64,000 nucleotides of DNA, taken from the NCBI RefSeq assembly GCF_002849655.1, contig NZ_PDNW01000005.1, positions 62,001 to 126,000 on the forward strand, read 5' to 3'. Below are positions 17,954-28,311 of the stretch, one piece after another (position 1 is the stretch's first letter; every line of letters starts with the position of its first letter). Origin of the DNA: Pollutimonas subterranea (GTDB taxonomy: Bacteria > Pseudomonadota > Gammaproteobacteria > Burkholderiales > Burkholderiaceae_B). The notes under the pieces are model-generated. The model did not search any database and was not told the origin of the DNA. It saw nothing but the letters and a program-made list of their open reading frames with translations. A program made the position numbers and the translations under genes.

Positions 17954-18724
17954 ATGGGTGCGTCTCTGCAAATCAAGAACCTGGTCAAGGAATACCGGTC
18001 AAACCAGCCGGTATTGAAAGACATCAGCCTGGACCTTACCGGTGAGGGCCTGACGGCCATCATCGGACCTTCAGGCACCGGCAAAAGCACGCTATTGCGC
18101 TGCATAAACCGGCTCATCGAACCTACAAAAGGCACCATCCTGCTGGAAGATGGCGGCGTTGTGGTCGACTTGGCCCAGGTCCGCGGTGCGCAGCTCAGGC
18201 ACGCCCGTCGTCGTATCGGCATGGTTTTCCAGGAATACAATCTGGTGGAACGCCTTACCGTCATGGAAAACCTGCTGACAGGACGCCTGGGCTACACCTC
18301 GGCGTTCAATGCATGGCGGCGCCGCTTCGACGCCGACGATATCGAGTATGCCTTCAAGCTGCTGGATACCGTCGGCTTAGGCGGCTTCGCCGACCAGCGC
18401 GCCGATGCCCTCTCGGGCGGACAGCGTCAGCGTGTAGGCATAGCGCGCGCGCTGATGCAGCGCCCGCAGCTATTGCTCGCCGACGAGCCCACCTCGTCAC
18501 TCGACCCAAAAACCTCGGTCGAGATCATGGAGCTGCTTATCGACCAGGGTCGCGCGTTCAATATTCCAGTCATCGTCAATATCCACGATGTCGAATTGGC
18601 CAAACGATACGCCACCCGCATCATCGGCATGTCGGGCGGCAACGTCGTCTACGACGGCGAGGCCTCGGGACTGAGCACAGAAGTACTGAAAAAAATCTAC
18701 GGAGGCGAGTCGTGGCTAAGCTGA
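17954..18724 (+). CDS. phnC: PhnC-type ABC transporter ATP-binding protein
   Basis: This 256-residue ATPase has Walker [10 protein letters not shown], the Q-loop region VFQEYNL, signature [16 protein letters not shown], Walker [14 protein letters not shown] and the H-loop NIHDVELA. The [16 protein letters not shown] segment is typical of the PhnC subfamily. It energises import through the two permeases that follow. I prefer the ATG at 17954. A TTG at 17945 overlapping the stop of the binding-protein gene is also possible, because it is closer to the AAGG site. Its end overlaps the first permease gene by 13 bases. Confidence 0.92.
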   Translation: MGASLQIKNLVKEYRSNQPVLKDISLDLTGEGLTAIIGPSGTGKSTLLRCINRLIEPTKGTILLEDGGVVVDLAQVRGAQLRHARRRIGMVFQEYNLVERLTVMENLLTGRLGYTSAFNAWRRRFDADDIEYAFKLLDTVGLGGFADQRADALSGGQRQRVGIARALMQRPQLLLADEPTSSLDPKTSVEIMELLIDQGRAFNIPVIVNIHDVELAKRYATRIIGMSGGNVVYDGEASGLSTEVLKKIYGGESWLS

Positions 18725-19590
18725 ACGCGCCCTCGGCAACGCGGTCCAGCAAGCCTTTCGCCCTGTCCTCGCGCGCCAAGCTCGGCCTCATCCTGGTTGT
18801 GGCCTACACGCTTTTCGCGTCGACTCAACTTGGCTTCTCGTGGGACCGTTTCGAAGCGGGCCTGGGGCATGGGGCCAAGTTCCTTGCCCGGATGTTTCCG
18901 CCCAATTTCGACCGCGGCGCCATGCTATGGAAGGGTATCGCCGAAAGCCTCGAGATCGCTGTCCTCGCCACGACACTCGGCATTATTCTGGCGCTGCCGC
19001 TTAGTCTGCTTGGTGCGCGCAACTTGATGCCGGCGTGGGCAAGCTGGCCCGCGCGTGCCTTCATTTCCCTATGCCGCGCGCTGCATCCCGTGATCGTCGC
19101 CATCATCTTCGTCAAGGCGGTCGGCTTTGGCGCGCTGGCCGGCGTACTGGCGCTTACGGTGGCATCCATCGGTTTCATCGGCAAACTGTTTACCGAATCC
19201 ATCGAGGAAATATCCTTGAAGCAGGTCGAAGCGGTGCGGGCTACCGGCGCATCGTTTCCCAATGTCATTATCTTTTCAGTAATGCCGCAGGTTTTTGCAC
19301 GGTTCGTAGGATTCTCGACCTATCAGCTCGACTCCAACCTGCGCAACTCCACCATGGTCGGCATCGTGGGCGCCGGCGGCATCGGCGGAACGCTATTTTC
19401 TGCGTTCCAACGCTTCGACTACGACTTCGTCTGCACCATACTCCTTTCGATCATTGCAATCATCATGGTTGGAGAAGTTCTGGCGGGCATCGTGCGCTCC
19501 ATCCTGCTCGATAACGTCTCGCCCACAGAACTTTTCCGCGGCAAGGCGCATCGTCCCCGCCAGGCAAGGCCCATCGAGGACGACGCATGA
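18712..19590 (+). CDS. PhnE-type ABC transporter permease 1
   Basis: This inner-membrane permease of about 292 residues has five or six hydrophobic helices. The EAA-type cytoplasmic loop reads [21 protein letters not shown], and a [13 protein letters not shown] motif is typical of PhnE proteins. The start is a GTG at 18712, seven bases after a strong GGAGGCGAG ribosome site and inside the end of the ATPase gene. The frame extends upstream only as a shadow of phnC. Its stop overlaps the next permease start (ATGA). Confidence 0.9.
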   Translation: MAKLNAPSATRSSKPFALSSRAKLGLILVVAYTLFASTQLGFSWDRFEAGLGHGAKFLARMFPPNFDRGAMLWKGIAESLEIAVLATTLGIILALPLSLLGARNLMPAWASWPARAFISLCRALHPVIVAIIFVKAVGFGALAGVLALTVASIGFIGKLFTESIEEISLKQVEAVRATGASFPNVIIFSVMPQVFARFVGFSTYQLDSNLRNSTMVGIVGAGGIGGTLFSAFQRFDYDFVCTILLSIIAIIMVGEVLAGIVRSILLDNVSPTELFRGKAHRPRQARPIEDDA

Positions 19591-20405
19591 ATACCTCCCA
19601 TACCCTGCCAAACTCGGAAGCTCGAAGCTGGGTGCGCTATACGCCCGGCCAGCGTCTTCTACGCTTTGTCCTGTACCTGCTCTTTGTCCTGGCCATCGTT
19701 CAGTCAATGCGAACGATCGATGTCATTCCCGAGTTCCTTTACGACGCTCCTACCCAGATGGCCGACCTGGTTCATCGGATGTGGCCAGTATCATGGCAGA
19801 GCTTTCAGGGATCCATCCAGAAAGCCTTGATTGAAACGCTGCATATGGCCACGCTGGGGACCATTCTTGCAGTGGTCTTGGCCGTGCCGGTCGGTTTGCT
19901 GGCCTCCGAAAAACTTACACCGAACAAGGCGGTCAATTTTCTGGCGCGCCTTATCCTGGTGTCCAGCCGATCAATCAATTCGCTTGTATGGGCACTGTTG
20001 TTCATTGCCGTCTTCGGCCCCGGGCCGCTGGCTGGAACGATCGCAATCGCGTTCCGATCCATCGGTTTCATTGGCAAGCTACTTGGCGAGGCACTGGACG
20101 ATGCGCACCCCGGCCCCATCGAAGCGCTCACCGCAACGGGCGCAAGCACCGGTTCCATCATCGGCTATGGCTATTGGCCTCAGATCCGGCCTGCGTTCTG
20201 GTCTATCGTTCTGCTGCGATGGGATATCAATGTCCGTGAATCCGCCGTGTTGGGACTGGTCGGAGCTGGAGGCATAGGCATGGCACTGAACAGCGCCATG
20301 GACCTGTTCCAGTGGGATAAAGTTGCGCTGATTCTCCTGCTGATCTTCGGCATCGTCATCGTCGCCGAAATCATCATCACCCGCGTACGCAAAACCTTGC
20401 TGTAG
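19587..20405 (+). CDS. PhnE-type ABC transporter permease 2
   Basis: This 272-residue permease is homologous to the preceding one. It has hydrophobic helices from about residue 27, an EAA loop around AHPGPIEALTATGAST, and LGLVGAGGIGMALN near the C-terminus. The two permeases probably form a heterodimer, as in phosphonate or phosphite systems with split phnE genes. It is the last gene of the importer operon and is followed by a perfect hairpin. Confidence 0.9.
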   Translation: MNTSHTLPNSEARSWVRYTPGQRLLRFVLYLLFVLAIVQSMRTIDVIPEFLYDAPTQMADLVHRMWPVSWQSFQGSIQKALIETLHMATLGTILAVVLAVPVGLLASEKLTPNKAVNFLARLILVSSRSINSLVWALLFIAVFGPGPLAGTIAIAFRSIGFIGKLLGEALDDAHPGPIEALTATGASTGSIIGYGYWPQIRPAFWSIVLLRWDINVRESAVLGLVGAGGIGMALNSAMDLFQWDKVALILLLIFGIVIVAEIIITRVRKTLL

Positions 20406-20431
20406 AGCTGGGTTGGTGCATGCGCGCCACC

Positions 20432-20460
20432 AAGCTCTGGCGCCAGCCGCGCCAGAGCTT
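20432..20460. repeat. Perfect hairpin after the importer operon
   Basis: A 12-base-pair perfect stem (AAGCTCTGGCGC with GCGCCAGAGCTT) encloses a 5-base loop, 27 bases after the second permease. No T-run follows, so it is either a weak terminator or an RNA 3'-end stabiliser. Its GCTCTGGCGCC core recurs at 37611 in another intergenic hairpin. Confidence 0.6.
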
Positions 20461-20525
20461 GTCATGGACCGGATAGGTTCCGGTATAACGCGGTAAGATG
20501 CGCCCATGATCAGCCAGGGGACATC

Positions 20526-22067
20526 ATGCTCGAACGTGAACTCAAATTCTACGTGCCCGCTCGTAAACGCGCTTCGCTTGAAAAGCGCCTGCGCAAAGAC
20601 GGTGCCACGGACCTTCCCCTGCATGCCTGTTACTTCGACACACAGGATCACGAACTCGCAAAACGAAAAATCGCACTACGCGTGCGCCAGGAAGGCGAGC
20701 TATGGGTGCAAACCATCAAGACGCCGGGTCCCGACGAACTATCGCGCATCGAGATAAACCACCCACGGCCCGGCCCGACGCTGGACCTTGGCATTTACGA
20801 AGGGACATCCGTCGAAGGCCTTCTTTCCGGACTTGAGCACCCGTTGACGCTGCGCTATGAAACCCAGGTGCAGCGGTTGGTACTCAAGATGGAATGCGGC
20901 AACAGCGAGGTCGAGCTTGCCTATGACCAGGGCGTCATCAAGTCAGGCGGACTGGAGCTGCCGTTGTGCGAGCTGGAGCTGGAACTGGTCACCGGCGACA
21001 CGGCTGGCTTGTTCGAACTGGCCGGACAGTGGCTTAAAAAGTACGGTTTGATCCTTGACTTGCGCAGCAAAGCCGAGCGCGGCGACGCGCTGGCCCGCCT
21101 CGCGCCCAAGCACAGCAATTCCAAAGACATCAATGACAAGGACGCCACGCCGCAAGCGCTTCCGTGGCCGCAACTACTCAAGCCTCGTCGCGCAGGTCCA
21201 ATCTTGCTGACACCCGACTTGACCATGCAGCAGGCATACCAGCGCTGCGCTACCGATTGCATCAACCAGATAATCAGGAACACGACCTTCCTGGCAGCAG
21301 CAGAGGGCGCGCAGGCCATGGCAAGCACCCGTGTCGATTATGTGCATCAGATTCGGGTAGGCATACGCCGTATCCGATCATGCTGGAAGTTTTTTGGGAA
21401 GTGGATAGACCTGAATGAATCGCAAGCGGAAGCAGAGCTGCGCAATTATTTTTCACAGCTCGGCAAAATACGCGATCGCGACGTGATCGATCTGGTGATT
21501 ACACCACGCCTGGTCGCCGCAGGCATGCCGGAATTGGAGCTACCTCCCAACAGCGACAGTGATGACGGCAGCATACCCGCACTGGCTGCCAGCCCGCGGG
21601 TCCAGGCCATATTGCTCACGCTGCTCCAGCACCTTACCGATACAGAGATCGCCGCGCGGAACCCGGAAAAGGACGTCAAGCCGGGAAAGGCGATGATCAA
21701 GCGGCTGAACAAGAGAATCGATGCGTTATGCGAACAAGGTGAGCATTTTGTTCAGTTGTCGATCGAAGACCAGCACCGCCTGCGCAAACGACTGAAGGGT
21801 TTGCGCTACAGCATGGAATTTGCGGGCAGCCTGCTGGCGGAAAAGCGGCTGGCACGCCTGCGCGAAGCGCTGATAACCGCCCAGCATACCTTGGGCGACC
21901 TGAACGATTTATATATCGCTGACGACTTCTACCGCCCTCTTATTGCTGCGCAGCCACAAGCCTATTTTGCCATCGGCTGGTTGCATGCCATGCAGGAGCA
22001 GAAAAAAGCCGAAGCGCAGGGGAATTTCACCCGCCTGCATAAAGCGGGACGCTTTAAAAAGGCCTGA
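20526..22067 (+). CDS. CYTH-CHAD domain protein (inorganic triphosphatase YgiF-like)
   Basis: This 513-residue cytoplasmic protein has an N-terminal CYTH domain (about 1-200) with the signature ERELKFYV (the EXEXK motif), ALRVRQEGELWVQTIK and an ELELELV strand. A helical CHAD domain follows (about 235-510) with VDYVHQIRVGIRRIRSCWKFF, YFSQLGKIRDRDV and HRLRKRLKGLRYS, rich in conserved His and Arg that bind polyphosphate. E. coli YgiF with this layout hydrolyses inorganic triphosphate. The ATG is placed by an AGGGG ribosome site six bases upstream. It converges on ftsY with 11 bases between the stops. Confidence 0.92.
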   Translation: MLERELKFYVPARKRASLEKRLRKDGATDLPLHACYFDTQDHELAKRKIALRVRQEGELWVQTIKTPGPDELSRIEINHPRPGPTLDLGIYEGTSVEGLLSGLEHPLTLRYETQVQRLVLKMECGNSEVELAYDQGVIKSGGLELPLCELELELVTGDTAGLFELAGQWLKKYGLILDLRSKAERGDALARLAPKHSNSKDINDKDATPQALPWPQLLKPRRAGPILLTPDLTMQQAYQRCATDCINQIIRNTTFLAAAEGAQAMASTRVDYVHQIRVGIRRIRSCWKFFGKWIDLNESQAEAELRNYFSQLGKIRDRDVIDLVITPRLVAAGMPELELPPNSDSDDGSIPALAASPRVQAILLTLLQHLTDTEIAARNPEKDVKPGKAMIKRLNKRIDALCEQGEHFVQLSIEDQHRLRKRLKGLRYSMEFAGSLLAEKRLARLREALITAQHTLGDLNDLYIADDFYRPLIAAQPQAYFAIGWLHAMQEQKKAEAQGNFTRLHKAGRFKKA

Positions 22068-22078
22068 AGCCGCCCGTA

Positions 22079-23371
22079 CTAATCGCCGATCAAGGCCGCT
22101 GCAAACTCGCGGGCCACGAAGGGCTGCAAGTCATTCAAGGCTTCGCCGACACCTATCCAATAGACGGGCACCGGCCGAACGCCCTGGCTGCCCGCCGCAA
22201 CGGCAGCCAGCGTGCCGCCCTTTGCCGTGCCATCCAGCTTGGTAACGACCAGGCCAGTAAGATTTATGGCCGCATCGAAGGCGCGTATTTGTGCGATGGC
22301 GTTTTGCCCGGTATTGCCGTCAATGACCAGCAATACCTCGTGAGGCGCGGCGCCATCGGCCTTGCCTATGACGCGCTTGATCTTCTTGAGCTCTTCCATC
22401 AGGTGCAATTGCGTCGGCAGCCTGCCGGCAGTATCCACCATGACCACACTGGCCTCGCGCGCCCGACCGGCATTGACGGCATCGAACGCCACGGCAGCGG
22501 GATCGCCGCCATCCTGAGCGATGACCGTCACGTTGTTTCGCGCGCCCCACTCCATGAGCTGTTCACGCGCCGCCGCGCGAAACGTATCGCCAGCGGCAAG
22601 CAGCACCTTGGCGCCCTGCGCCTGGAACGCATAAGCCAGCTTGCCGATCGAGGTGGTCTTGCCCGCCCCGTTCACACCCGCAATCATGATTACCAACGGC
22701 GATGCCTTGCCCAGGGGAAACGGCTTTTCCAGCGGCGCAAGGTGGTCGGCCAGAATATCGCGCAAGGCCGCCTTCACCTGCCCGGCTTCGGAGAGCTTTT
22801 CTTTCCGTACCCGGGCACGCAGTGCCGTCAGGAGCTTTTCAGTCGCCTCGACGCCGGCGTCGGCCATGATCAGCGCGGTTTCAAGGTCTTCGAAAAGCGA
22901 TTCATCGACCTTTACGCCGACAAACAGTCCACCTATATTCTGACCTGTGCGCGACAAGCCTTTTTTCAGCCGGGTAAGCCACGAGCTTTTTTCTATCTCG
23001 GCGGGCGCAGGCATTGGCGTGTCGGGCGACGGCTCGGGAGTCGGCATCGGCGTATGGGACGGCAGCTCGGGCGCAGGCCCAGGAATATCGGCCTGAATTG
23101 CAACGTCGACCTGCACCGTGTCGGCGGCGGGGAGCGCAGTAGGCGCCAAGAGATCCACCGGCGCCTGTGCCGCCTCGCGTTCGACCAGAGGTTCGGGAAT
23201 GGGCGCATTTTCAAGCGGCTGCTGCGGATGCGCGTCCTCCGCCGGACCTTCCACGGTCGGCTGGGGCTCTGGAAGCCCCTGATCAGAAAGGGAGCCTTCG
23301 TCGGGCGTAGCCGAGCCCTGCTGGCCAGTTTCGACAGATGAAGGTTTCTTTCTTTTAAAAAAACTGAACAT
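22079..23371 (-). CDS. ftsY: Signal recognition particle receptor FtsY
   Basis: This 430-residue SRP receptor GTPase has a long acidic, Pro-rich N-terminal A region (about 1-125; FSFFKRKKPSS start, then Glu/Pro-rich sequence). The four-helix N domain follows. The G domain carries GVNGAGKTTSIGKLA, the AAGDTFRAAAREQL insertion box, DTAGRLPT and TKLDGTAKGG. It docks ribosome-SRP complexes at the inner membrane. I chose the ATG at 23371 beginning MFSFFKRKK, because the frame upstream is unconserved. It is divergent from rsmD, with 58 bases between starts. Confidence 0.96.
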   Translation of the reverse strand: MFSFFKRKKPSSVETGQQGSATPDEGSLSDQGLPEPQPTVEGPAEDAHPQQPLENAPIPEPLVEREAAQAPVDLLAPTALPAADTVQVDVAIQADIPGPAPELPSHTPMPTPEPSPDTPMPAPAEIEKSSWLTRLKKGLSRTGQNIGGLFVGVKVDESLFEDLETALIMADAGVEATEKLLTALRARVRKEKLSEAGQVKAALRDILADHLAPLEKPFPLGKASPLVIMIAGVNGAGKTTSIGKLAYAFQAQGAKVLLAAGDTFRAAAREQLMEWGARNNVTVIAQDGGDPAAVAFDAVNAGRAREASVVMVDTAGRLPTQLHLMEELKKIKRVIGKADGAAPHEVLLVIDGNTGQNAIAQIRAFDAAINLTGLVVTKLDGTAKGGTLAAVAAGSQGVRPVPVYWIGVGEALNDLQPFVAREFAAALIGD

Positions 23372-23429
23372 ACGTTTTACACTACCCGAATATATTTGAA
23401 TAACGCCACTGAACGATCCCAGACTGCGC

Positions 23430-24601
<1,172 letters not shown>

Positions 24602-24701
24602 TACGGCACGATACCGCATTGGGCATTACACTAGTCCATTGACCAGTCCGGCCTATGTGCCGCGGCTTGGCCGTATCCGACAGTTTTTGCAGGAAAAGAC
24701 C

Positions 24702-24953
24702 ATGGCTCTGCGTATTACCGAAGAGTGCATCAATTGTGATGTCTGTGAACCGCAATGCCCCAACAACGCCATTTCGATGGGCCTTGAGATCTACGAAATA
24801 GAACCCTCGCAATGCACTGAATGCGTAGGGCACTTCGACGAGCCCCAATGCCAGGTGATATGCCCGGTCGAATGCATCGTCTTCGACCTCGATTGCCCCG
24901 AAGATCAACAGACGCTACTCGAAAAGTACCACCGGCTGACAGCTACGGCCTGA
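24702..24953 (+). CDS. YfhL-type 2[4Fe-4S] ferredoxin
   Basis: This 83-residue protein has two cluster-binding motifs: CINCDVCEPQCP for the first, and CTECVGHFDEPQCQVICPVEC with an insertion between the second and third Cys for the second. The insertion is typical of YfhL/Alvin-type ferredoxins. It is a low-potential electron carrier in the cytoplasm; the partner is unknown. The ATG at 24702 is placed by the AGGA ribosome site ten bases upstream. The order coaD-ferredoxin is common in Betaproteobacteria. Confidence 0.94.
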   Translation: MALRITEECINCDVCEPQCPNNAISMGLEIYEIEPSQCTECVGHFDEPQCQVICPVECIVFDLDCPEDQQTLLEKYHRLTATA

Positions 24954-25015
24954 TCGTCCGCGCAAAGTCCGCCATAGGCGGCTTTGGCATGCTTATCCGG
25001 CGAACTCCCCCTGTC

Positions 25016-25405
25016 TTACACGGCCGGCCATAATACCGGCGGCGCATCCGGATGCACCTTGACCAGGCGGCATGGCCGCTCCAGGTATTTGGACACCCAG
25101 GTGGCTACCAGTTCGCCTTCGTCCACCACGTCCACATGCTTGCCCCCCACGATCGCCTGCCGACGCACGCTATCGTCGTCTTCGATGACATCGAGCGGGA
25201 TATCCAGACGCAACATGCCCTCGCCCCGCATGACCAGGCAACCCATGCTGAGGTCTACCTGGATGGCAGACAGCTTTGGGCATTCCTTCTGAGTCAGCCA
25301 GGTATCGGAATCATCGACGATCAGCCATTTTTTATCATAGGCAGCGGCCTCAGGCTTGGCGGTGCCTGCGCATGAAGCGATCGGAAAGTAGAGAGTGGAG
25401 ATCAT
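25016..25405 (-). CDS. MOSC N-terminal beta-barrel protein, lacking the MOSC domain
   Basis: This 129-residue protein begins STLYFPIASCAGT, followed by AYDKKWLIVDDSDTWLTQKE and PKLSAIQVDLS. These match the N-terminal beta-barrel (MOSC_N) of molybdenum-cofactor sulfurase-like proteins. Family members are usually 260-300 residues with a catalytic MOSC domain after this part. Here the protein stops just where that domain would begin, and only 62 bases remain before the convergent ferredoxin gene. It is either a truncated remnant or a stand-alone domain. It shares an ATGA overlap with asmA, so it is still translated with it. Confidence 0.75.
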   Translation of the reverse strand: MISTLYFPIASCAGTAKPEAAAYDKKWLIVDDSDTWLTQKECPKLSAIQVDLSMGCLVMRGEGMLRLDIPLDVIEDDDSVRRQAIVGGKHVDVVDEGELVATWVSKYLERPCRLVKVHPDAPPVLWPAV

Positions 25406-28050
25406 TTGCCTAAAAGCCCTTTTAACGCGTCGCCTATGCTTTTTACAGGATCCATCGGTTTTTTCTGGGCTGGAGGAATAGGCGAGTCCGGGAACAAGGG
25501 CTGATCAAGATTGCCGCCCTTGTTCGACAACAAGTCCAGCAAGCCTTCCTGCACGGCGTCCTTGATGGCCTGGTTGCTGATTTCCTTCCATTGCACTTGA
25601 TAACCCAGCTTATCGAACGGTCCCGAAATACGGATGGGGATCGCGACATTCCTCAAGTCGGCAAGCTCTTTGCCTTCCGGCGTCGTCGCGGTATTGGCGA
25701 CACGCACATTGATGACCAGGTCGAGCTGATTGTTGACGATGTCGAGCGACGCAGGCGTGCCTTGCGAAATACGCAATACGGGAGCAATCAGATTCAAGGT
25801 CTTTACGGTACCCTGCCCATGATTGAATTCAACATCTGCGTTCAGGGTGGTGAAGTCGGTCCTGCGTTCCATATCGAACTGCGTCGCGACCTCGGGCAGT
25901 TGACCGCTGAACATATTGCGCACGGCAGCCCTTACTTCGCGCAAAGTCTGGCTCACATTAAGGCCGCGAACCGCTCCATCGCGCAAGCGCACCTGGACGG
26001 TGCCCATCAGGCCGGCTTTCAGGGCCGGCAAGGTGGAGCCTTCCGCAGCCACCTTGACCTTCAGTGTTCCAAGGCCGGACAAACGGCTTTCCCGGGTCCA
26101 TCCTTGCAGCAAAGGCGCTATTTGCACATTATTGAGCGATAGATCGGCTGTCAGAGCATTCTTCGAATTGGCGGTCAGTTTTCCGTCCAATTTACCTTCG
26201 TACAAATCCGCCTTCAGTCCACTGACAACGAGATTGCCGTCAACCGCGCGCAATGCGGCGGTAAATTGATTGGCCACCACTTCCCTGATCTTGACTTCAC
26301 CAACTGCAATGTTGCCGGTGAGATCGACTGAATCGAGAAACCCCAGGTCCAGCGTTGTGGCCGGCTTCGGCGCGGCCTTGCCTGCTGGAGGTTTGGGAGC
26401 CGGCTCCGCTGGCTTTGCACCGTCCGCAGGTGCTGCCGGCGCCGGTGCCGGCGCAGTCACAGGAGGAAACATGGTGTTGAAATCCAACCGGTCCGCGTTG
26501 AGATCGAAAGCCACCTTGGGATCGTTCAACTGGGTGGCCTTGACACGGAAATCAAGCTTGCTGCTGCTGACCACCGCATTGATTTCGCTAACCAGCTCGT
26601 CCTTGACCAGGTCTGCCTGCATGCTCCCGATGAAGGGAATCTCGAAGCTGCCGCCGGGCAAGGCCGCATCTTCAATCCGGACATCCCCTTTCATCGCGGA
26701 CAAGGCGCCGTTATCTTTGAACCGGTCCCAGTGTGCGGGCGAAGTCATCTTCAATTGAACCAGGCGCTCGCCCTGCTTAAGCCCGCCATCGATCTTCAGC
26801 TCCCGCAATGTCAACCTCTGTGCGTCGCCCGCTATGCCGCTCAGGCCGATTGCCACGCCCAGGGTTTTATTGTTTCCCCGCAGCTTCACCGTACCTGAAA
26901 CCGGCTCACCCTTGGCCGCTTCGGGCGACACGGAAAGACTGGGCGCGTCGAAAGCAATATCGAAGCTCTCGTCAGGCAAGTCACCCTTGGCCCGGTACGC
27001 CAGCTTTTCCACTTGAAGCTCCGCCTGGCTACGGTCGATCTTCAACTGGGGGACAATCAGGCTCGTTTCCAGATTCTTTATCGGCGTATCGCCGCCGAGC
27101 TCGCCCTGCACGAGAAACTCGACGTTACTGGCATTGAACATCTCTGAATAGGCGCTATAGGCCAGGTTACCACGCAAGGAGACCGACTTCGCGTCGAGGT
27201 CGCCGAGACTACCATTGACCAGCACATTGATTTTCTGAGCAGAGTAAGTTTGCTGGTCAGGATTGAACTTGACGACCGCTTGTCCCTCGATATTGGCATC
27301 GGCGACCGGGAAGTCACCGAGAAGCTTCCCGGTAAGCGCAACGTCAAAGGCCTGATCAAATGTCATCCGACCGGTATTGACATTAAGCTGCGTCACCCGC
27401 GCCACTGATCCGGTGACGCGATCGAAAAGGTGGATCTCGCCGCTCTTGAGATCGAGTCCCGCAATATCGATCTGGAAATCAGTACCCGAGGCTGTGCGAC
27501 TGCCCAGTACCGCCGGCAACTGCCTTGCAGGGGCGGACGGCGCAGGCGGCTGTACCAATTGCGTATCGGCGCTCGCCACTCCTGGTGCGCCCGGCGTGAT
27601 TGCCGGGCTGTCCGCCGTCACGGGTGCAAGCACGGTCGACGTTATCGGGCGGCGCTCGATGAGGTCGCGAAAGTTGTACTCCCCTTCTTCGTCGCGGATC
27701 AGCCAAGCCTTGAAGCCTGTAACGGCCACGTGATCGACCACAAGACGATCGAACATCAACGGCCAGATAGCGACGGCGAAGCGCGCGCTATCGATTGAGG
27801 CGAACGTATCGGTGCTGTTGCGATCAGACAAGGACACGCCCTGCACCGACAGGCCTATACGTGGAAACAGCGACAACTCGATATCGCCCTTGATGGACAA
27901 AGTGCGCTGATAACGGTTATAGACAATTTCCTCTAGCTTATTCTTGTAGGCATTCGGGTCGAACGTCAGCAGGAAAATCGCAATACCAACGACGGCCACC
28001 AGCAATACCACGACGATACTGATAAGTATCCTCTTGAACCAAAATTTCAT
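25402..28050 (-). CDS. asmA: AsmA-family inner-membrane/periplasmic protein
   Basis: This 882-residue protein has one N-terminal membrane helix (about residues 6-30), then the AsmA start FDPNAYKNKLEEIVYNRYQRTLSIKGDIELSLFPRIGLSV and a long periplasmic region of beta-strand repeats. There is a Pro/Ala-rich low-complexity linker near residues 525-565. The C-terminal AsmA domain has LRDGAVRGLNVSQTLREVR and QLDLVINVRV. AsmA-like proteins belong to the bridge-like lipid transfer group and affect outer-membrane lipid balance. It is transcribed leftward, with the MOSC-N gene overlapping its end. Confidence 0.93.
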   Translation of the reverse strand: MKFWFKRILISIVVVLLVAVVGIAIFLLTFDPNAYKNKLEEIVYNRYQRTLSIKGDIELSLFPRIGLSVQGVSLSDRNSTDTFASIDSARFAVAIWPLMFDRLVVDHVAVTGFKAWLIRDEEGEYNFRDLIERRPITSTVLAPVTADSPAITPGAPGVASADTQLVQPPAPSAPARQLPAVLGSRTASGTDFQIDIAGLDLKSGEIHLFDRVTGSVARVTQLNVNTGRMTFDQAFDVALTGKLLGDFPVADANIEGQAVVKFNPDQQTYSAQKINVLVNGSLGDLDAKSVSLRGNLAYSAYSEMFNASNVEFLVQGELGGDTPIKNLETSLIVPQLKIDRSQAELQVEKLAYRAKGDLPDESFDIAFDAPSLSVSPEAAKGEPVSGTVKLRGNNKTLGVAIGLSGIAGDAQRLTLRELKIDGGLKQGERLVQLKMTSPAHWDRFKDNGALSAMKGDVRIEDAALPGGSFEIPFIGSMQADLVKDELVSEINAVVSSSKLDFRVKATQLNDPKVAFDLNADRLDFNTMFPPVTAPAPAPAAPADGAKPAEPAPKPPAGKAAPKPATTLDLGFLDSVDLTGNIAVGEVKIREVVANQFTAALRAVDGNLVVSGLKADLYEGKLDGKLTANSKNALTADLSLNNVQIAPLLQGWTRESRLSGLGTLKVKVAAEGSTLPALKAGLMGTVQVRLRDGAVRGLNVSQTLREVRAAVRNMFSGQLPEVATQFDMERRTDFTTLNADVEFNHGQGTVKTLNLIAPVLRISQGTPASLDIVNNQLDLVINVRVANTATTPEGKELADLRNVAIPIRISGPFDKLGYQVQWKEISNQAIKDAVQEGLLDLLSNKGGNLDQPLFPDSPIPPAQKKPMDPVKSIGDALKGLLGK

Positions 28051-28311
28051 TTACGGCCTCTAAAACCACGGGAGAGCTCCCCGGCACGATACATGGTAAA
28101 TACCTAGAATGCTAACCGAAGTCGAGGGTCTTATTGTTAAACCCCAGAACTCAATCGCGACGAACGGCGTCAAAGCGTGACGGGGCGAGCGACTTTTAAG
28201 CATTAATTACCGCTGGTTATATAAAAATCCGACAATGTTCTATCGCCTGCGCTGATAGCTGGGTACGATACCTGTGTTGTTACGTCTTCCACGAACCTTA
28301 TAAGAGAGCAC

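Noticed and set aside
18313-18711. N-terminal extension of the first permease (to 425 codons)
   Set aside because: It lies within phnC in another frame and is Arg/His-rich; the GTG at 18712 has a strong ribosome site.
22289-23341. 350-codon plus-strand frame opposite ftsY
   Set aside because: It is wholly antisense to ftsY, with an Arg/His-rich composition and no domain.
28051-28311. SAM or other riboswitch upstream of metY
   Set aside because: I could not find the conserved helices of a known class; the region looks like an ordinary promoter gap.
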